44,553 bases of DNA from Verrucomicrobiota bacterium (GTDB lineage: Bacteria; Verrucomicrobiota; Verrucomicrobiia; Limisphaerales; SXTU01), in assembly GCA_016871445.1 (NCBI GenBank), contig VHDH01000019.1, positions 1 through 44,553 of the forward strand, read 5' to 3'. Below are positions 32,981-42,142 of this stretch, piece by piece; the first letter of the stretch is position 1, and every line of letters starts with the position of its first letter. Made by a program: the position numbers and the translations under genes. A model generated the notes under the pieces. The model saw only the letters and a program-made list of their open reading frames with translations, did not search any database and was not told where the DNA came from.

Positions 32981-34474
32981 TTGACTCTCTCCAGCTTGCA
33001 CCCTCTCCTTTACGAAATAAACACCCGCTGTTGGCTGCGCGAACTTTCCGTGCGGGCTGGGCGAACCATCCAACTCGGCGACGTGCCGGAGGAGGAGTTC
33101 ATCGCCTGGAAACGGAACGGTTTCACGCACGTCTGGCTCATGGGCACTTGGGCCACTTGCGCTCGTGCTCGTGAGGCCGCGCTAAATGACTCAGCGCTTG
33201 TTGACCAATTCCGCCGCGTGCTGCCCGACTGGACGCCCAGCGACGTGGCTGGCTCACCCTACGCGGTCGCCGACTATCGCGTGCCGGAGTCGCTCGGCGG
33301 CGAGGAGGGCCTGCGGCAGTTTCGCGTGCGCCTTCACGCGCACGAGCTGAAGCTTATTCTCGACTTCGTTCCAAATCACACCGGATTGGGACATCCGTGG
33401 GTAAAAACAAAACCAGAGCTGTTCGTGCAGGGACAACCCGGCGCGCATGAAACATTCGTCACGGAAACCAACGCCGGCAAGGCTTGGATCGCTCACGGTA
33501 AGGATCCGTTCTTTCCATGCTGGAACGACACCGCGCAACTCGACTACCGGCGCTCTGACACGCAGGCCATGATGCAGGAAGTTCTTAAAAGTGTCGCTGC
33601 CCGCTGTGATGGAGTTCGTTGCGACATGGCAATGCTCATGCTTCGCGAAGTCTTCGAGAAGACGTGGGCGGCGTTTCCAAGCACGGCCCCGCAGGCTCCG
33701 GGTGAGTTCTGGACTGATGCCATCGCCACCGTGAAGCGCGAGTTCCCCGGCTTTCTTTTCTTGGCCGAGGTGTATTGGGACCTGGAGCGGAGTCTTCAGC
33801 GGCTCGGCTTTGATTACACCTACGACAAGTGGCTTTACGATCATCTCGCCTACGACAACTACGCCGAGACGCAAAGCCACCTGCTCAACTTAGAGCCGGA
33901 CTTCCTTTGCCGTAGTGCCCACTTCCTTGAGAACCACGATGAGCAGCGCGCCGCCACACGGTTTACTTTCGAGGAGCACAAGGTCGCGGCCGTGTTAACC
34001 TTTGGCCTGCCGGGGATGCGTTTTCTGCACGAGGGCCAGCTCGAGGGTGCACGCGTGCGCCTGCCTGTGCATCTCGCGCGTAGGCCTGTCGAGCCAAACG
34101 ACGCGCAAATTAGCTCCTTCTACACGCATCTATTGGCCGCGCTGAAAGCCACTGCTGTCGGCCAAGGCGAATTTGAAATTCTGCGCCCGCGCTCTGCGTG
34201 GTTCGACAACCCGACTGACCAGTGCTTTGTAGTCGTGCAATGGCAGGCCGCGCCTGACTGCTTCGATCTCGTGGTCGTCAACCTCGCTTCGCAGCCCAGC
34301 CAGTGTTACGTCACGCCCACCGTCGTGGGCCTGGCGCGGCGCGAGTGGAAGATGAATGACCTGTTGGGCGAGGAAAAATACTGTCGCAACGGCAGTGAGA
34401 TGGCCGCACGTGGCCTTTACCTCGCGCTACCCCCGCGCGGCGCACAACTATTCCATTTCACGCCCGCGAAGTAG
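32981..34474 (+). CDS. GH13 alpha-amylase family glycosidase
   Basis: This glycoside hydrolase of about 497 residues has all four GH13 regions: DFVPNH, GVRCDMAM with nucleophile Asp215, LAEVYWD with acid/base Glu263, and FLENHDEQR with Asp320. There is no signal peptide, so it probably acts on internal alpha-glucans or disaccharides. The frame opens only at 32972 after a stop, and the start must be TTG: 32981 or, more in line with relatives starting at HPLLYEINTRCWL, 32996. Its 3' end overlaps the convergent argF by 17 bases. The exact GH13 subfamily is not assigned. Confidence 0.85.
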   Translation: MTLSSLHPLLYEINTRCWLRELSVRAGRTIQLGDVPEEEFIAWKRNGFTHVWLMGTWATCARAREAALNDSALVDQFRRVLPDWTPSDVAGSPYAVADYRVPESLGGEEGLRQFRVRLHAHELKLILDFVPNHTGLGHPWVKTKPELFVQGQPGAHETFVTETNAGKAWIAHGKDPFFPCWNDTAQLDYRRSDTQAMMQEVLKSVAARCDGVRCDMAMLMLREVFEKTWAAFPSTAPQAPGEFWTDAIATVKREFPGFLFLAEVYWDLERSLQRLGFDYTYDKWLYDHLAYDNYAETQSHLLNLEPDFLCRSAHFLENHDEQRAATRFTFEEHKVAAVLTFGLPGMRFLHEGQLEGARVRLPVHLARRPVEPNDAQISSFYTHLLAALKATAVGQGEFEILRPRSAWFDNPTDQCFVVVQWQAAPDCFDLVVVNLASQPSQCYVTPTVVGLARREWKMNDLLGEEKYCRNGSEMAARGLYLALPPRGAQLFHFTPAK

Positions 34475-35447
34475 GCGCGCTTTGCTGCATCAGCCAAGCA
34501 ATAATGGCTTTCTGCGTGTGCAGTCGGTTCTCTGCCTCGTCGAAGATGGTCGGCGCGTTGGCTTCAAAGGTCGTTTCGTCAATCTCCTTACCGCGATATG
34601 CTGGCAGGCAGTGCATCACCAACGCGTCCGGCGCGGCGAGCTTCACTAGCGCCGCGTTGATTTGGTAGCCGGCCAGCGCGTGGATGCGTTCGGCCGCCTC
34701 AGCCTCCTTACCCATCGAGATCCACACGTCCGTATAGAGCAGGTGTGCGCCTTTGGCGGCGGCTTGAAGGTCGGCGGTGAGGACAATCTTCCCACCCTTG
34801 CCGGCAATGCTGCCGGTGATGACTTCACCTGTGGGTGTTGGTTGCGCGTGGACGTGCGTAAAGCCCGCGCGTTCGAGCAGCGACATCGGCGGTTGAAACG
34901 CTTTCGGCGCGGCGATGCGCAACTCGAAGCCCAGCTTGGCCGCTGCGAACACCCAGCTGGCCGGCACGTTGCATGCGCCGTCGCCCACGAAGGTGACTAC
35001 TTTGCCTTGGATCGGCCCTCGCCGCTCCTGGAACGTGAAGATGTCCGTGAGGATCTGGCAGGGATGCTCCTCGTCTGTCAGCGCATTAATGGTCGGAATC
35101 CCTGCGTAACGGGCGAATTCCACCACATCTGCCTGTGCAAACGTGCGAAAGACCACGCCGTGAACCATTCGGCCCAGCACCCGCGCCGTGTCCTTGATTG
35201 GCTCGCCGCGTCCGAGTTGTATGTCCGTCGAGTTAAGGAATATCACGTTGGCGCCCAGCTCCCGCAGGCCGACTTCGAAAGACACGCGCGTGCGCGTCGA
35301 CGACTTGGCGAAGATGAGCGCCCACGTCTGCCCAACCAGCGGTAGGCAGGCGTGCCGGCCGCGTGCGTGCTTCATTTCAGCGGACGCCACGAGGATCGCT
35401 TCCATGTCCGCCCGGGACAATTGCTCAAGGCTTAAAAGGTGTTTCAT
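34458..35447 (-). CDS. argF: Ornithine carbamoyltransferase
   Basis: This 329-residue enzyme condenses carbamoyl phosphate and ornithine to citrulline in arginine synthesis. Motifs are SSTRTR at 49-54 (carbamoyl phosphate binding), HPCQ at 128-131, the DVWISMG loop at 240-246 (ornithine side) and HCLP at 279-282. The SMG loop and the HCLP motif favour ornithine over acetylornithine or aspartate. I chose ATG 35447, which directly precedes MKHLLSLEQLSRADMEAIL; the open frame upstream adds 22 residues. No other arg genes are in the window. It ends inside the last 17 bases of the GH13 gene on the opposite strand. Confidence 0.93.
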   Translation of the reverse strand: MKHLLSLEQLSRADMEAILVASAEMKHARGRHACLPLVGQTWALIFAKSSTRTRVSFEVGLRELGANVIFLNSTDIQLGRGEPIKDTARVLGRMVHGVVFRTFAQADVVEFARYAGIPTINALTDEEHPCQILTDIFTFQERRGPIQGKVVTFVGDGACNVPASWVFAAAKLGFELRIAAPKAFQPPMSLLERAGFTHVHAQPTPTGEVITGSIAGKGGKIVLTADLQAAAKGAHLLYTDVWISMGKEAEAAERIHALAGYQINAALVKLAAPDALVMHCLPAYRGKEIDETTFEANAPTIFDEAENRLHTQKAIIAWLMQQSAPTSRA

Positions 35448-35539
35448 GGTCAAGCCAAAGGGCGGAGTGTAGGCACGGAAGCGCGAAGTGCAAAAACTTT
35501 CTCCGGACATCACGCTCGCTTGGCGACCGAAATAACCTT

Positions 35540-35567
35540 TTGCATCCCAGCAATCCGATGCTATAAA
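35540..35567 (+). promoter_or_regulatory. Putative extended -10 promoter for the small basic protein gene
   Basis: TGCTATAAA at 35559-35567 is a good extended -10 element. A TTGCAT at 35540-35545, 16 bases upstream, could be the -35. The expected start point lies about 30 bases before the ATG at 35606. No Shine-Dalgarno is evident in front of that ATG. Confidence 0.4.
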
Positions 35568-35605
35568 AGCAATTCGTTCGGACGGACCGGACGACTCATT
35601 TACCT

Positions 35606-35761
35606 ATGTCGCAACATCGCAGTCTCCGCGCCTCAAGCACCCTTGGGGCCAAGCGTAACGTCCTCAAGCGTTACGAGCGCGTCCAAGTCCTTAAAAACGC
35701 TGGTCAGTGGAAGGAAGGTGACCGTGTCACCGGCCTCCGCAAGACTAAACCCCCGGTTTAG
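35606..35761 (+). CDS. Chlamydia/Verrucomicrobia small basic protein
   Basis: This 51-residue, strongly basic protein (MSQHRSLRASSTLGAKRNVL, then KRYERVQVLK and WKEGDRVTGLRKTKP) matches the small basic protein family that is restricted to Chlamydiae and Verrucomicrobia and is thought to associate with rRNA or ribosomes. Its presence strongly supports the phylum assignment. An extended -10 promoter lies upstream and an intrinsic terminator follows 34 bases after the stop. The next gene encodes an rRNA pseudouridine synthase, in keeping with a ribosome-related role. Confidence 0.88.
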   Translation: MSQHRSLRASSTLGAKRNVLKRYERVQVLKNAGQWKEGDRVTGLRKTKPPV

Positions 35762-35795
35762 GCCGCGCTGCCAGAGTTGACTCATTGGATAGACA

Positions 35796-35826
35796 GCCGT
35801 CCGCCGCGAGGTGCGACGGCCTTTTT
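35796..35826 (+). terminator. Rho-independent terminator after the small basic protein gene
   Basis: The stem arms GCCGTC at 35796-35801 and GACGGC at 35815-35820 pair perfectly, with two further inner pairs across one bulge. They are followed by CTTTTT (35821-35826). It ends five bases before the GTG start of the pseudouridine synthase, so that gene needs read-through or another promoter. Confidence 0.7.
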
Positions 35827-35830
35827 GCTG

Positions 35831-36565
35831 GTGCAAGTCCGCCTTCAAAAGTTTCTTGCCGAGGCTGGTGTGGCGTCCCGCCGCGCAGGCGAAAGGTTGA
35901 TTGTCAACGGCTTGGTTGAGGTCAACGGTCGCGTCGTCCAGCAACTCGGTGCAAGGGTTGACCCGCTCCACGACGAGGTAAAGGTCGAGGGTCGGCCGGT
36001 CAAGGCTCGCCGAAAAATTCACGTGGCCCTGCATAAACCGCGCGGTTTTCTCTCCACGCGGAGCGATGAGTTGGAGCGGCGCATCATCACTGATTTGCTG
36101 CCGAGGGAGTGGTCTCACCTCCATCCCGTCGGTCGGCTAGACCGCGACAGCGAGGGGCTGATTTTCCTGACCAATGACGGCGATTTCACCCTGCGTCTCA
36201 CCCACCCGCGTTTTGGCGTCCGCAAGAAATACCGCGCCATCGTCGAGGGCCGGGTGGAGCCAGTGATGCTTCGACGCTTCACCGAGGGCGTCGAGCACGA
36301 GGGTGAACGACTACGGGCCGAGCGCGCTCACCTCGTGGACGCGAACAACTCCCACAGCATCGTCGAACTGGAATTGGCTGAGGGCAAGAATCGTGAAGTG
36401 CGTCGGTTGTTTGAATCGCAAGGCTTGCTGGTGGAGCGACTCCAGCGCACACAAATCGGCCCCATCCGGCTGGGCGAGCTTCCCGAAGGCCGCTGGCGCG
36501 CGCTGACGGCTGCCGAAGTTAAGGCCTTACTGAGCACATCCGCACCGTCTGGCAAAGCCGAGTAG
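35831..36565 (+). CDS. RsuA/RluB family rRNA pseudouridine synthase
   Basis: This protein of about 244 residues has an N-terminal S4 RNA-binding domain (VRLQKFLAEAGVASRRAGERLIVNGLVEVNG) and a pseudouridine synthase domain with catalytic Asp104 in VGRLDRDSEGLIFLTNDG. The block KPRGFLSTRSD and the ending GKNREVRRLFESQGLLVERLQRTQIGPIRLGELPEGRWRALT are typical of RluB/RsuA enzymes, which modify 23S or 16S rRNA; I cannot tell which. I chose GTG 35831. The frame is open further up (TTG 35777), but that extension would be translated from the terminator hairpin. Confidence 0.88.
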   Translation: MQVRLQKFLAEAGVASRRAGERLIVNGLVEVNGRVVQQLGARVDPLHDEVKVEGRPVKARRKIHVALHKPRGFLSTRSDELERRIITDLLPREWSHLHPVGRLDRDSEGLIFLTNDGDFTLRLTHPRFGVRKKYRAIVEGRVEPVMLRRFTEGVEHEGERLRAERAHLVDANNSHSIVELELAEGKNREVRRLFESQGLLVERLQRTQIGPIRLGELPEGRWRALTAAEVKALLSTSAPSGKAE

Positions 36566-36687
36566 GCGCAACGCCGCCAAATTGTTCGAGGCGAGTTGGA
36601 AATTTTACCCCAAGCCAACGGACTCCGTTGCTCTCCTCGATACGAGCAAGTACCTTGTTCTGGATTTAGCAGAGGCGCCCACACTCG

Positions 36688-38376
36688 ATGCCCGTCACCG
36701 ACCACATTCGCAGCAAGCTCTCGCAAGTGCCTCACCGGCCCGGAGTGTACCTGCACAAAGACCGCTTCGGCACAGTCATCTACGTTGGCAAGGCGCGCGA
36801 TCTTCGCCGCCGTGTTGCGCAGTATTTCCAAAACTCCCGACGTATGGGTTGGGATTTAAAATTCAACGCACTCGTCGAGGCCATCCACGACTTTGACTGT
36901 CACGTCGTCAAGTCCGACGCTGAGGCAGTGCTGCTCGAGGGCAAGCTCATCAAGGAGTTTCACCCGCGGTTCAACGTTTCCTTCCGCGACGACAAACGTT
37001 TTCTACTGCTCAAGGTTAACCTCAGCGATCCCATTCCGCGTTTCACTCTTACGCGCCTGAGGCTGGACGACAACGCGCGTTACTTCGGGCCTTTCGCTAA
37101 TGGCGGCGCGGTGCGGCGCACGCTGAATTTGGTCCGGCACAAATTTAATTTGCGAGGTTGCCGCCCGCTCACGCCGGTAGCTGGCGACTATAAGCATTGC
37201 CTGTACGGCCACCTAAAAGTCTGCACTGCGCCTTGTATAGGTAACGTTTCGCACGAGCAATACCTCATGCAGGTGACTGCGGCCTGCGACTTTCTGGACG
37301 GCCAGTGCGATGAGATGGCGAGCGACCTCGAAGCACAAATGAGAAAGGCTGCTGCCGCACAGGATTTCGAGCAAGCCGCGCAGCTCCGTGACCTATTGAA
37401 GGACTTGCAGCGCACGACGGAAAAGACTGAGAAATTTGAGCGCGTTCCCTACAAGCTTCCAGTGGCTATCAACCCTGAATCCGACTTGCGTGAACTGGCG
37501 CGCGTGCTTGGCTTGAAGCAGCCACCCAAACGCATCGAGGGTTTCGACATTTCGAACATCAGCGGCACGTTCGCCGTGGCCTCACTGGTAAGCTTCTGGC
37601 AGGGTCGCCCCGACCGTGTGAATTACCGTCGCTTCAAGATCAAGACTGTCACCGGCCAAGATGACTTCGCTTGCATGGCGGAGACCATCCAACGGCGTTA
37701 TTCCCGGCTGAAGAAAGAAGTGGCCAAGGAAATTGCGAAGGGAGAATTACTTAGGCCGATTATTTCACCCGATGCACCTTTGCCAGATTTGCAAGCCCTC
37801 GACGCTGGTGAAGAAGCTCCCGAATCCCGCCCTACCAACGCCTTTGATGCTATATTCCACGACGCCGCGGTGCGTGACGAGCTCACCGCGCCGTGGGTGC
37901 CCAAGACGCCCTCCGCTACGCGCCTGCCGGATTTGATTCTTATTGATGGCGGGCGTGGTCAACTTAACGCCGCGTGTGCGGAACTGGCGAAGCTCGGCTT
38001 AAATCAAATTCCCATCATTGGTCTCGCCAAGGAGTTTGAGGAGATCTACCGCCCCAGTCAGGCTACGCCCCTGCGCCTCGGCTTAGACCATCCGGCGGTT
38101 AAGTTGCTCCAGCGCGTGCGTGACGAATCCCATCGCGTGGCCAATAGCTATAGCGCCCAGCTGCGACTTCGGAAAATTTCCGAGAGTTTGCTCGACGAGT
38201 TTCCCGGTATAGGTGATGCGCGGAAGCAAGCTTTACTCAAAAGGTTCGGCTCAATCCACCGCTTACGGCTTGCGACCGTCGAGCAGATCGCTGAGGTCCC
38301 AGGCTTCGGCGGCAAAAGTGCGCAAGAACTTAAAGACTTTCTCACCTCGCGCACGGAACGCCCGGCGACGTCTTAA
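36688..38376 (+). CDS. uvrC: Excinuclease ABC subunit C
   Basis: This 562-residue UvrC of nucleotide excision repair makes the two incisions around a lesion recognised by UvrAB. Its domains are a GIY-YIG nuclease at about 15-95 (GVYLHKD, VIYVGKARDLRRRV), a Cys-rich stretch (CLYGHLKVCTAPCIG), a UVR motif at about 200-235, an RNase H-like nuclease with Asp287 (EGFDISNISGT) and Asp420 (LILIDGGRGQL), and C-terminal helix-hairpin-helix repeats at about 500-555. The 122-base gap upstream holds no clear promoter that I can see. It converges with the PVC heme protein, leaving ten bases between stops. Confidence 0.95.
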   Translation: MPVTDHIRSKLSQVPHRPGVYLHKDRFGTVIYVGKARDLRRRVAQYFQNSRRMGWDLKFNALVEAIHDFDCHVVKSDAEAVLLEGKLIKEFHPRFNVSFRDDKRFLLLKVNLSDPIPRFTLTRLRLDDNARYFGPFANGGAVRRTLNLVRHKFNLRGCRPLTPVAGDYKHCLYGHLKVCTAPCIGNVSHEQYLMQVTAACDFLDGQCDEMASDLEAQMRKAAAAQDFEQAAQLRDLLKDLQRTTEKTEKFERVPYKLPVAINPESDLRELARVLGLKQPPKRIEGFDISNISGTFAVASLVSFWQGRPDRVNYRRFKIKTVTGQDDFACMAETIQRRYSRLKKEVAKEIAKGELLRPIISPDAPLPDLQALDAGEEAPESRPTNAFDAIFHDAAVRDELTAPWVPKTPSATRLPDLILIDGGRGQLNAACAELAKLGLNQIPIIGLAKEFEEIYRPSQATPLRLGLDHPAVKLLQRVRDESHRVANSYSAQLRLRKISESLLDEFPGIGDARKQALLKRFGSIHRLRLATVEQIAEVPGFGGKSAQELKDFLTSRTERPATS

Positions 38377-38386
38377 CGCTAGGGGC

Positions 38387-41300
38387 TCACCGCGCTGCCG
38401 TGATGTTTTCAGACTTCATCTCAATCGCACTCCAATAACCGAATTCCCAGCTCCACCCATTCGCGGCGTTTTCCAGGCGCAGCGTAACTTTCTGGCCGGC
38501 GAGCGGGGTGAGATCCACGGTCACGGGTTGCCAGGCGTTGGAGCTTTTGCGGGCGATGACCTGCTTCTGCAGCGGCTTGCCGTTCGCAAGGACGCGGAGT
38601 TCCCAGTCGCCCTTCTCGTGTGAAGCGACGCTGAACTTCAGCGTGGTCCTCTGGCCGGTGGGAATGGTCAACTCTCGTTCGAGGGCGGCGGGTTTCTCGC
38701 GGTCGAAGGGATGCGTGAGCAGCACGTTGTGCTTCCCGGCGTAGTCGTGGAGTTTGGCAGGCGTGCCCTCGAAATCCGGGGCGATTACGCGCCATTCCGG
38801 GTGCCATAGCGCGACGGATTCCAAATCGAGGCCGGCTTTCTTGCCGGGCGATTTCGCAGCGTCACCCCCGTGCCCGGCGTCGTTCTTCCAACTGAACGGG
38901 GCCTTGTCGCCGGGCGGATTCAGGAGGTAGGCGATGAGGCTGCGGAAGTCCGCGTCGGGCATCTGTTCCAAGCCCTCCGGCATCACGCTCAACTCGCTAA
39001 CCCTCAGTTTCGCGATGTCGCTCTTCGCCACCACGTCCTCCTTGGGGCCGGCGCTTAGAAGGCGCACGCGCACGTCGGTGTTCTCGACCATGCGGCCGCT
39101 CACGCTGCGGTCGTCCTTGGTCGTCACCTCCACCATTTCGTAGCCCGCCCCGATGATTTGGTTCGGGTCAATGATGTTCGCCAGCAACGCGTCGAGGCTG
39201 CTGCGGCCCACGCCCGTCAGGTCGGGGCCGATGTCCGCGCCCTCGCCGTGGAGCTTGTGGCAGGTGAAACAAACCTTCTTCGCGATCTCGTGGCCGGCCT
39301 TCAAGTCCGGCTGGCCGGGCGTCTTCAAAATCATGTCCTTCTTCGCGGCGATGAGCTTGAGCTTGTCGGCATTGGCGTCGCGCACACGTCCGAAGATGGC
39401 GGTGGCGCGCTTGGCGAGCATCCCGAAGTCCGCCTCGCTACGCGTGAGCGTGCGGATGGTGGCGGCGGGGATGTCGGAAGCAGAAATGCGCTTCTGCTCT
39501 ATTTCGCTGAGGAGTTGCGAGGCCCAGTTGTTGCGGGAGGCCAAGGTCTCCGCTGCGGCGCGCCGGGCGGCGGGGCTGAAATTCTTCCACTGGGCGAACA
39601 GCGCCTCTGAAGAAGCACCGCCAAGCTGGCCGAGGCCGGCGACAGCTTCGAGCACAAGCGGCTCGGGGTTGCCGGGGGTGATGGCCTTGAGCAACGCGTC
39701 GCGGGCTGCGTCGTTCTTGAGTTGGCGGGCGGTTTGCGCGGCCTTGAGGCGCTCTTCGAGCGGGGCCTTCGCATCGTTCACGAGCGCGAGGTTGGACTGC
39801 ATTGCGCCGGCGTCGCCCCACAGCGCACCCAGTTGGCGGGCGAAGCGCGCGACGTCCTCGCGCGGGCTGGTGAGGAGCAGCTTGAGGACTGCCTCGGTGG
39901 GCTTGGCGGGCTTTAGCGCCTTGCCATTTTGGCCGTCCACAAGGCCGTTAAGCGCGAAGGCAAGCAATGGTTCGTTCGTGGGCAGGGTGCCGAGGAACTC
40001 TAGCGCAGAGTCGAGCTGCGTGGGGCTTTGCAGGTCGCACACGCGGCGCATCGTCTTGTAAGCCAGCGTGCCGGTCATCGCGGCGGAGCGGATGGAGTTT
40101 TGCTTGAGCAGGTTGAAGGCGAACTTAGGGTCGCGCGCGACGAGTGGCTCGGCAGCCATCCAGACGAGGTGGTTTAGCGTAAGGTCGTTTGCTGTCGGGG
40201 AGGCGACGATGACGGCGGCGAGTATTTCGGCGATGGCCTGCTCGTTGGCAGGGCTTTGGGTCGGCGTGTTGACGGTGAGCGATCCAGAGGTGAGTTGGCG
40301 GCATGCGGTGGCGACGGCAGTGCGAACGATTGCTTCGGAGTCGTTGGCAAGTTTGCGAAGCACCGCAAGGTCGCCCGCGTTGCCGAGTTGGCGTTCGCCA
40401 ACGAGCCGCGCCGCCCACGCACGGATGGTGGGTTCCTTGTCGGCGGCGGCTTTGGGGAGTTGGTCATCTGCGAGATAGCCGGAGCTGTGCAGCGTCCAGA
40501 GCGAGGCGAGGCGGCCTTCGAGGTGGGGAGCTCCTGCCTCCGGCGGGCGGTTCTCGGCGTCACGCCGAGAACTCGTCTCTACTGATTTTTTCTGCGCGTT
40601 GGCGGAGGAGCTAGAGGGACGAGAATCCGGCGTGACGCCGGATTCGGCACGCGGGACGCGTGCGCTCCCCTGGGGAAACGCCTGCCGTTGCAGCAGGCCC
40701 ATCACCTTGTCGTCGCGACGGTCGTTGAGGACTCGCTGCGCCATCTTGCGCTGCCAGACATTCGGATGCGCGAGGCGCTCGACGAGTTGCGCGGACGTGA
40801 GTTTGCTGAAATCCATGTTCACTTGGGGGCGCGACGAGACGGGTTTGCCTTTCTCGTTGCCGGTCCAGACCACTCGCCAGATGCGGCCGTGCTCGCGGTC
40901 CACCCCCTCGGGGTCGGCGCGGGCGTTTTGGTAGCAGGGATATTTGTCATACCAGTCCATCACCCACAGCGCGCCGTCGGGGCCGACTTGCTGGCTCACG
41001 GGCATGAACCAACCATCGTTGGCGCGGACCAAGTCCTGCTTTGCAGAGCTTATGAATGTGCTGCCATGGGGCGTGAGCACGTCCTGATGCACCGCGTTGT
41101 CGTGGAGGTTGCCGCAGAAGATGGTGCCGTAATGCTCCGCTGGCCATTGGTCGCCGAGATAGACCTGAATGCCCGCGTAGGCCGCCATCTTGTGGCGATG
41201 GTCCACGATGCTCGGCAGGAGTTGGTAGGCGTAGGGGAATTGCGGCTGGCCACCCTGCCTTTCGTAGATGCCGCCGGGAGCCATGTGGAACATGTGGTCA

Positions 41301-42142
41301 ATCACGCACGCGCTCAGGAAGGCGTTGCCCGCACGGTCGAAGTCCACGCCCCACGGATTGCTCGTGCCATCGGCGAAGACCTCGAATTTTTTAGTTTGGA
41401 AGTTGTAGCGCGCGACGGCGGCGTCCATGCGCACGGCGGGTTCCCCGGGGCGGTCGGGGCTGGTCACGTTCGCGCGCGTGAAGACGCCGTGGGTCATGTA
41501 GAGCTGGCCGTCGGGGCCCCAGGTAAAGCCGTTGAGGAGCTCGTGGCGGTCCTCGAGGCCGAAGCCGGTCAGCAGGACGGTTTGCTTGTTTGCCTTCTGA
41601 AACGCGCTGATGCCCGCGCCGACGGGAGCGTTCGTGTCTTGCAAGAGGAGCAGGTGCGGCGCTTGTCCAAGGAGCACGCCGCCGTGGCCGAGCAGAATGC
41701 CCGTCGCGAGCGAGAAGCCGTCGGCGAAGACTGTGACCTTATCCGCCCGGCCGTCGGCGTCGGTGTCCTCGAGAATCTTGATACGATCGCGGCCGCGTTC
41801 ACCGGACTTTGCGCCGAGCGGATACTCGTAAAGCTCCACCACCCATAGCCGCCCGCGTTCATCCCACGTCATGGCTACGGGATTCACGACCTCTGGTTCG
41901 CTGGCGAAGAGGCGGATTTCAAAACCCGGCGGCAGGGTGAACTTTTTCTGCGCTTCTTCCGGCGAGAGCGCCGGCGTGGTGGCGGGGGCATGCTGGCCGG
42001 TCATTTGTTTGCCCGGCGGGGCGTTTTTGTAGGTGGGGAAGCCAAGGTTTTTTTGCGGCACCTTGTAATCAGCAGCGGAAAGCGCGGCAGTGAAGACCAG
42101 CGAAGTCGCGACAGCCAGCGCGGCGGAACGAAGCGGAGTCAT
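38387..42142 (-). CDS. PVC-type membrane-bound dehydrogenase: beta-propeller, HEAT-like and heme c domains
   Basis: This 1251-residue exported protein has a signal peptide (MTPLRSAALAVATSLVFTAALSAADY). After FTLPPGFEIRLFASEPEVVNPVAMTWDERGRLWVVEL comes the PVC-specific propeller domain (to about residue 420). A helical repeat region follows, then a cytochrome c domain with CFTCH at residues 958-962 in VCFTCHKLHGEGADIGPDLTGVG. A C-terminal beta-sandwich-like module ends the protein. Such proteins are thought to oxidise sugars or related compounds in the periplasm and pass electrons to the respiratory chain. About 48 residues (GSARVPRAES to RPPEAGAP) are encoded by an in-frame palindromic repeat. 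I chose ATG 42142, just before the signal peptide. Confidence 0.87.
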   Translation of the reverse strand: MTPLRSAALAVATSLVFTAALSAADYKVPQKNLGFPTYKNAPPGKQMTGQHAPATTPALSPEEAQKKFTLPPGFEIRLFASEPEVVNPVAMTWDERGRLWVVELYEYPLGAKSGERGRDRIKILEDTDADGRADKVTVFADGFSLATGILLGHGGVLLGQAPHLLLLQDTNAPVGAGISAFQKANKQTVLLTGFGLEDRHELLNGFTWGPDGQLYMTHGVFTRANVTSPDRPGEPAVRMDAAVARYNFQTKKFEVFADGTSNPWGVDFDRAGNAFLSACVIDHMFHMAPGGIYERQGGQPQFPYAYQLLPSIVDHRHKMAAYAGIQVYLGDQWPAEHYGTIFCGNLHDNAVHQDVLTPHGSTFISSAKQDLVRANDGWFMPVSQQVGPDGALWVMDWYDKYPCYQNARADPEGVDREHGRIWRVVWTGNEKGKPVSSRPQVNMDFSKLTSAQLVERLAHPNVWQRKMAQRVLNDRRDDKVMGLLQRQAFPQGSARVPRAESGVTPDSRPSSSSANAQKKSVETSSRRDAENRPPEAGAPHLEGRLASLWTLHSSGYLADDQLPKAAADKEPTIRAWAARLVGERQLGNAGDLAVLRKLANDSEAIVRTAVATACRQLTSGSLTVNTPTQSPANEQAIAEILAAVIVASPTANDLTLNHLVWMAAEPLVARDPKFAFNLLKQNSIRSAAMTGTLAYKTMRRVCDLQSPTQLDSALEFLGTLPTNEPLLAFALNGLVDGQNGKALKPAKPTEAVLKLLLTSPREDVARFARQLGALWGDAGAMQSNLALVNDAKAPLEERLKAAQTARQLKNDAARDALLKAITPGNPEPLVLEAVAGLGQLGGASSEALFAQWKNFSPAARRAAAETLASRNNWASQLLSEIEQKRISASDIPAATIRTLTRSEADFGMLAKRATAIFGRVRDANADKLKLIAAKKDMILKTPGQPDLKAGHEIAKKVCFTCHKLHGEGADIGPDLTGVGRSSLDALLANIIDPNQIIGAGYEMVEVTTKDDRSVSGRMVENTDVRVRLLSAGPKEDVVAKSDIAKLRVSELSVMPEGLEQMPDADFRSLIAYLLNPPGDKAPFSWKNDAGHGGDAAKSPGKKAGLDLESVALWHPEWRVIAPDFEGTPAKLHDYAGKHNVLLTHPFDREKPAALERELTIPTGQRTTLKFSVASHEKGDWELRVLANGKPLQKQVIARKSSNAWQPVTVDLTPLAGQKVTLRLENAANGWSWEFGYWSAIEMKSENITAAR
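40525..40674. repeat. Palindromic interspersed repeat inserted in frame in the PVC heme protein gene
   Basis: This element of about 150 bases contains two perfect hairpins with 11-base arms and one-base centres: 40550-40572 (arm GTTCTCGGCGT) and 40623-40645 (arm GAATCCGGCGT). It also has a 7-base-arm repeat, GCACGCG, at 40647-40663. Both large hairpins share the core CGGCGT-N-ACGCCG, and CTCGTCTCT near the first is mirrored by AGAGGGACGAG before the second. The outer edges start GGGGAGC on both strands. On the minus strand it is read without a stop and adds about 48 Ser/Arg/Pro-rich residues to the protein. Confidence 0.7.
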
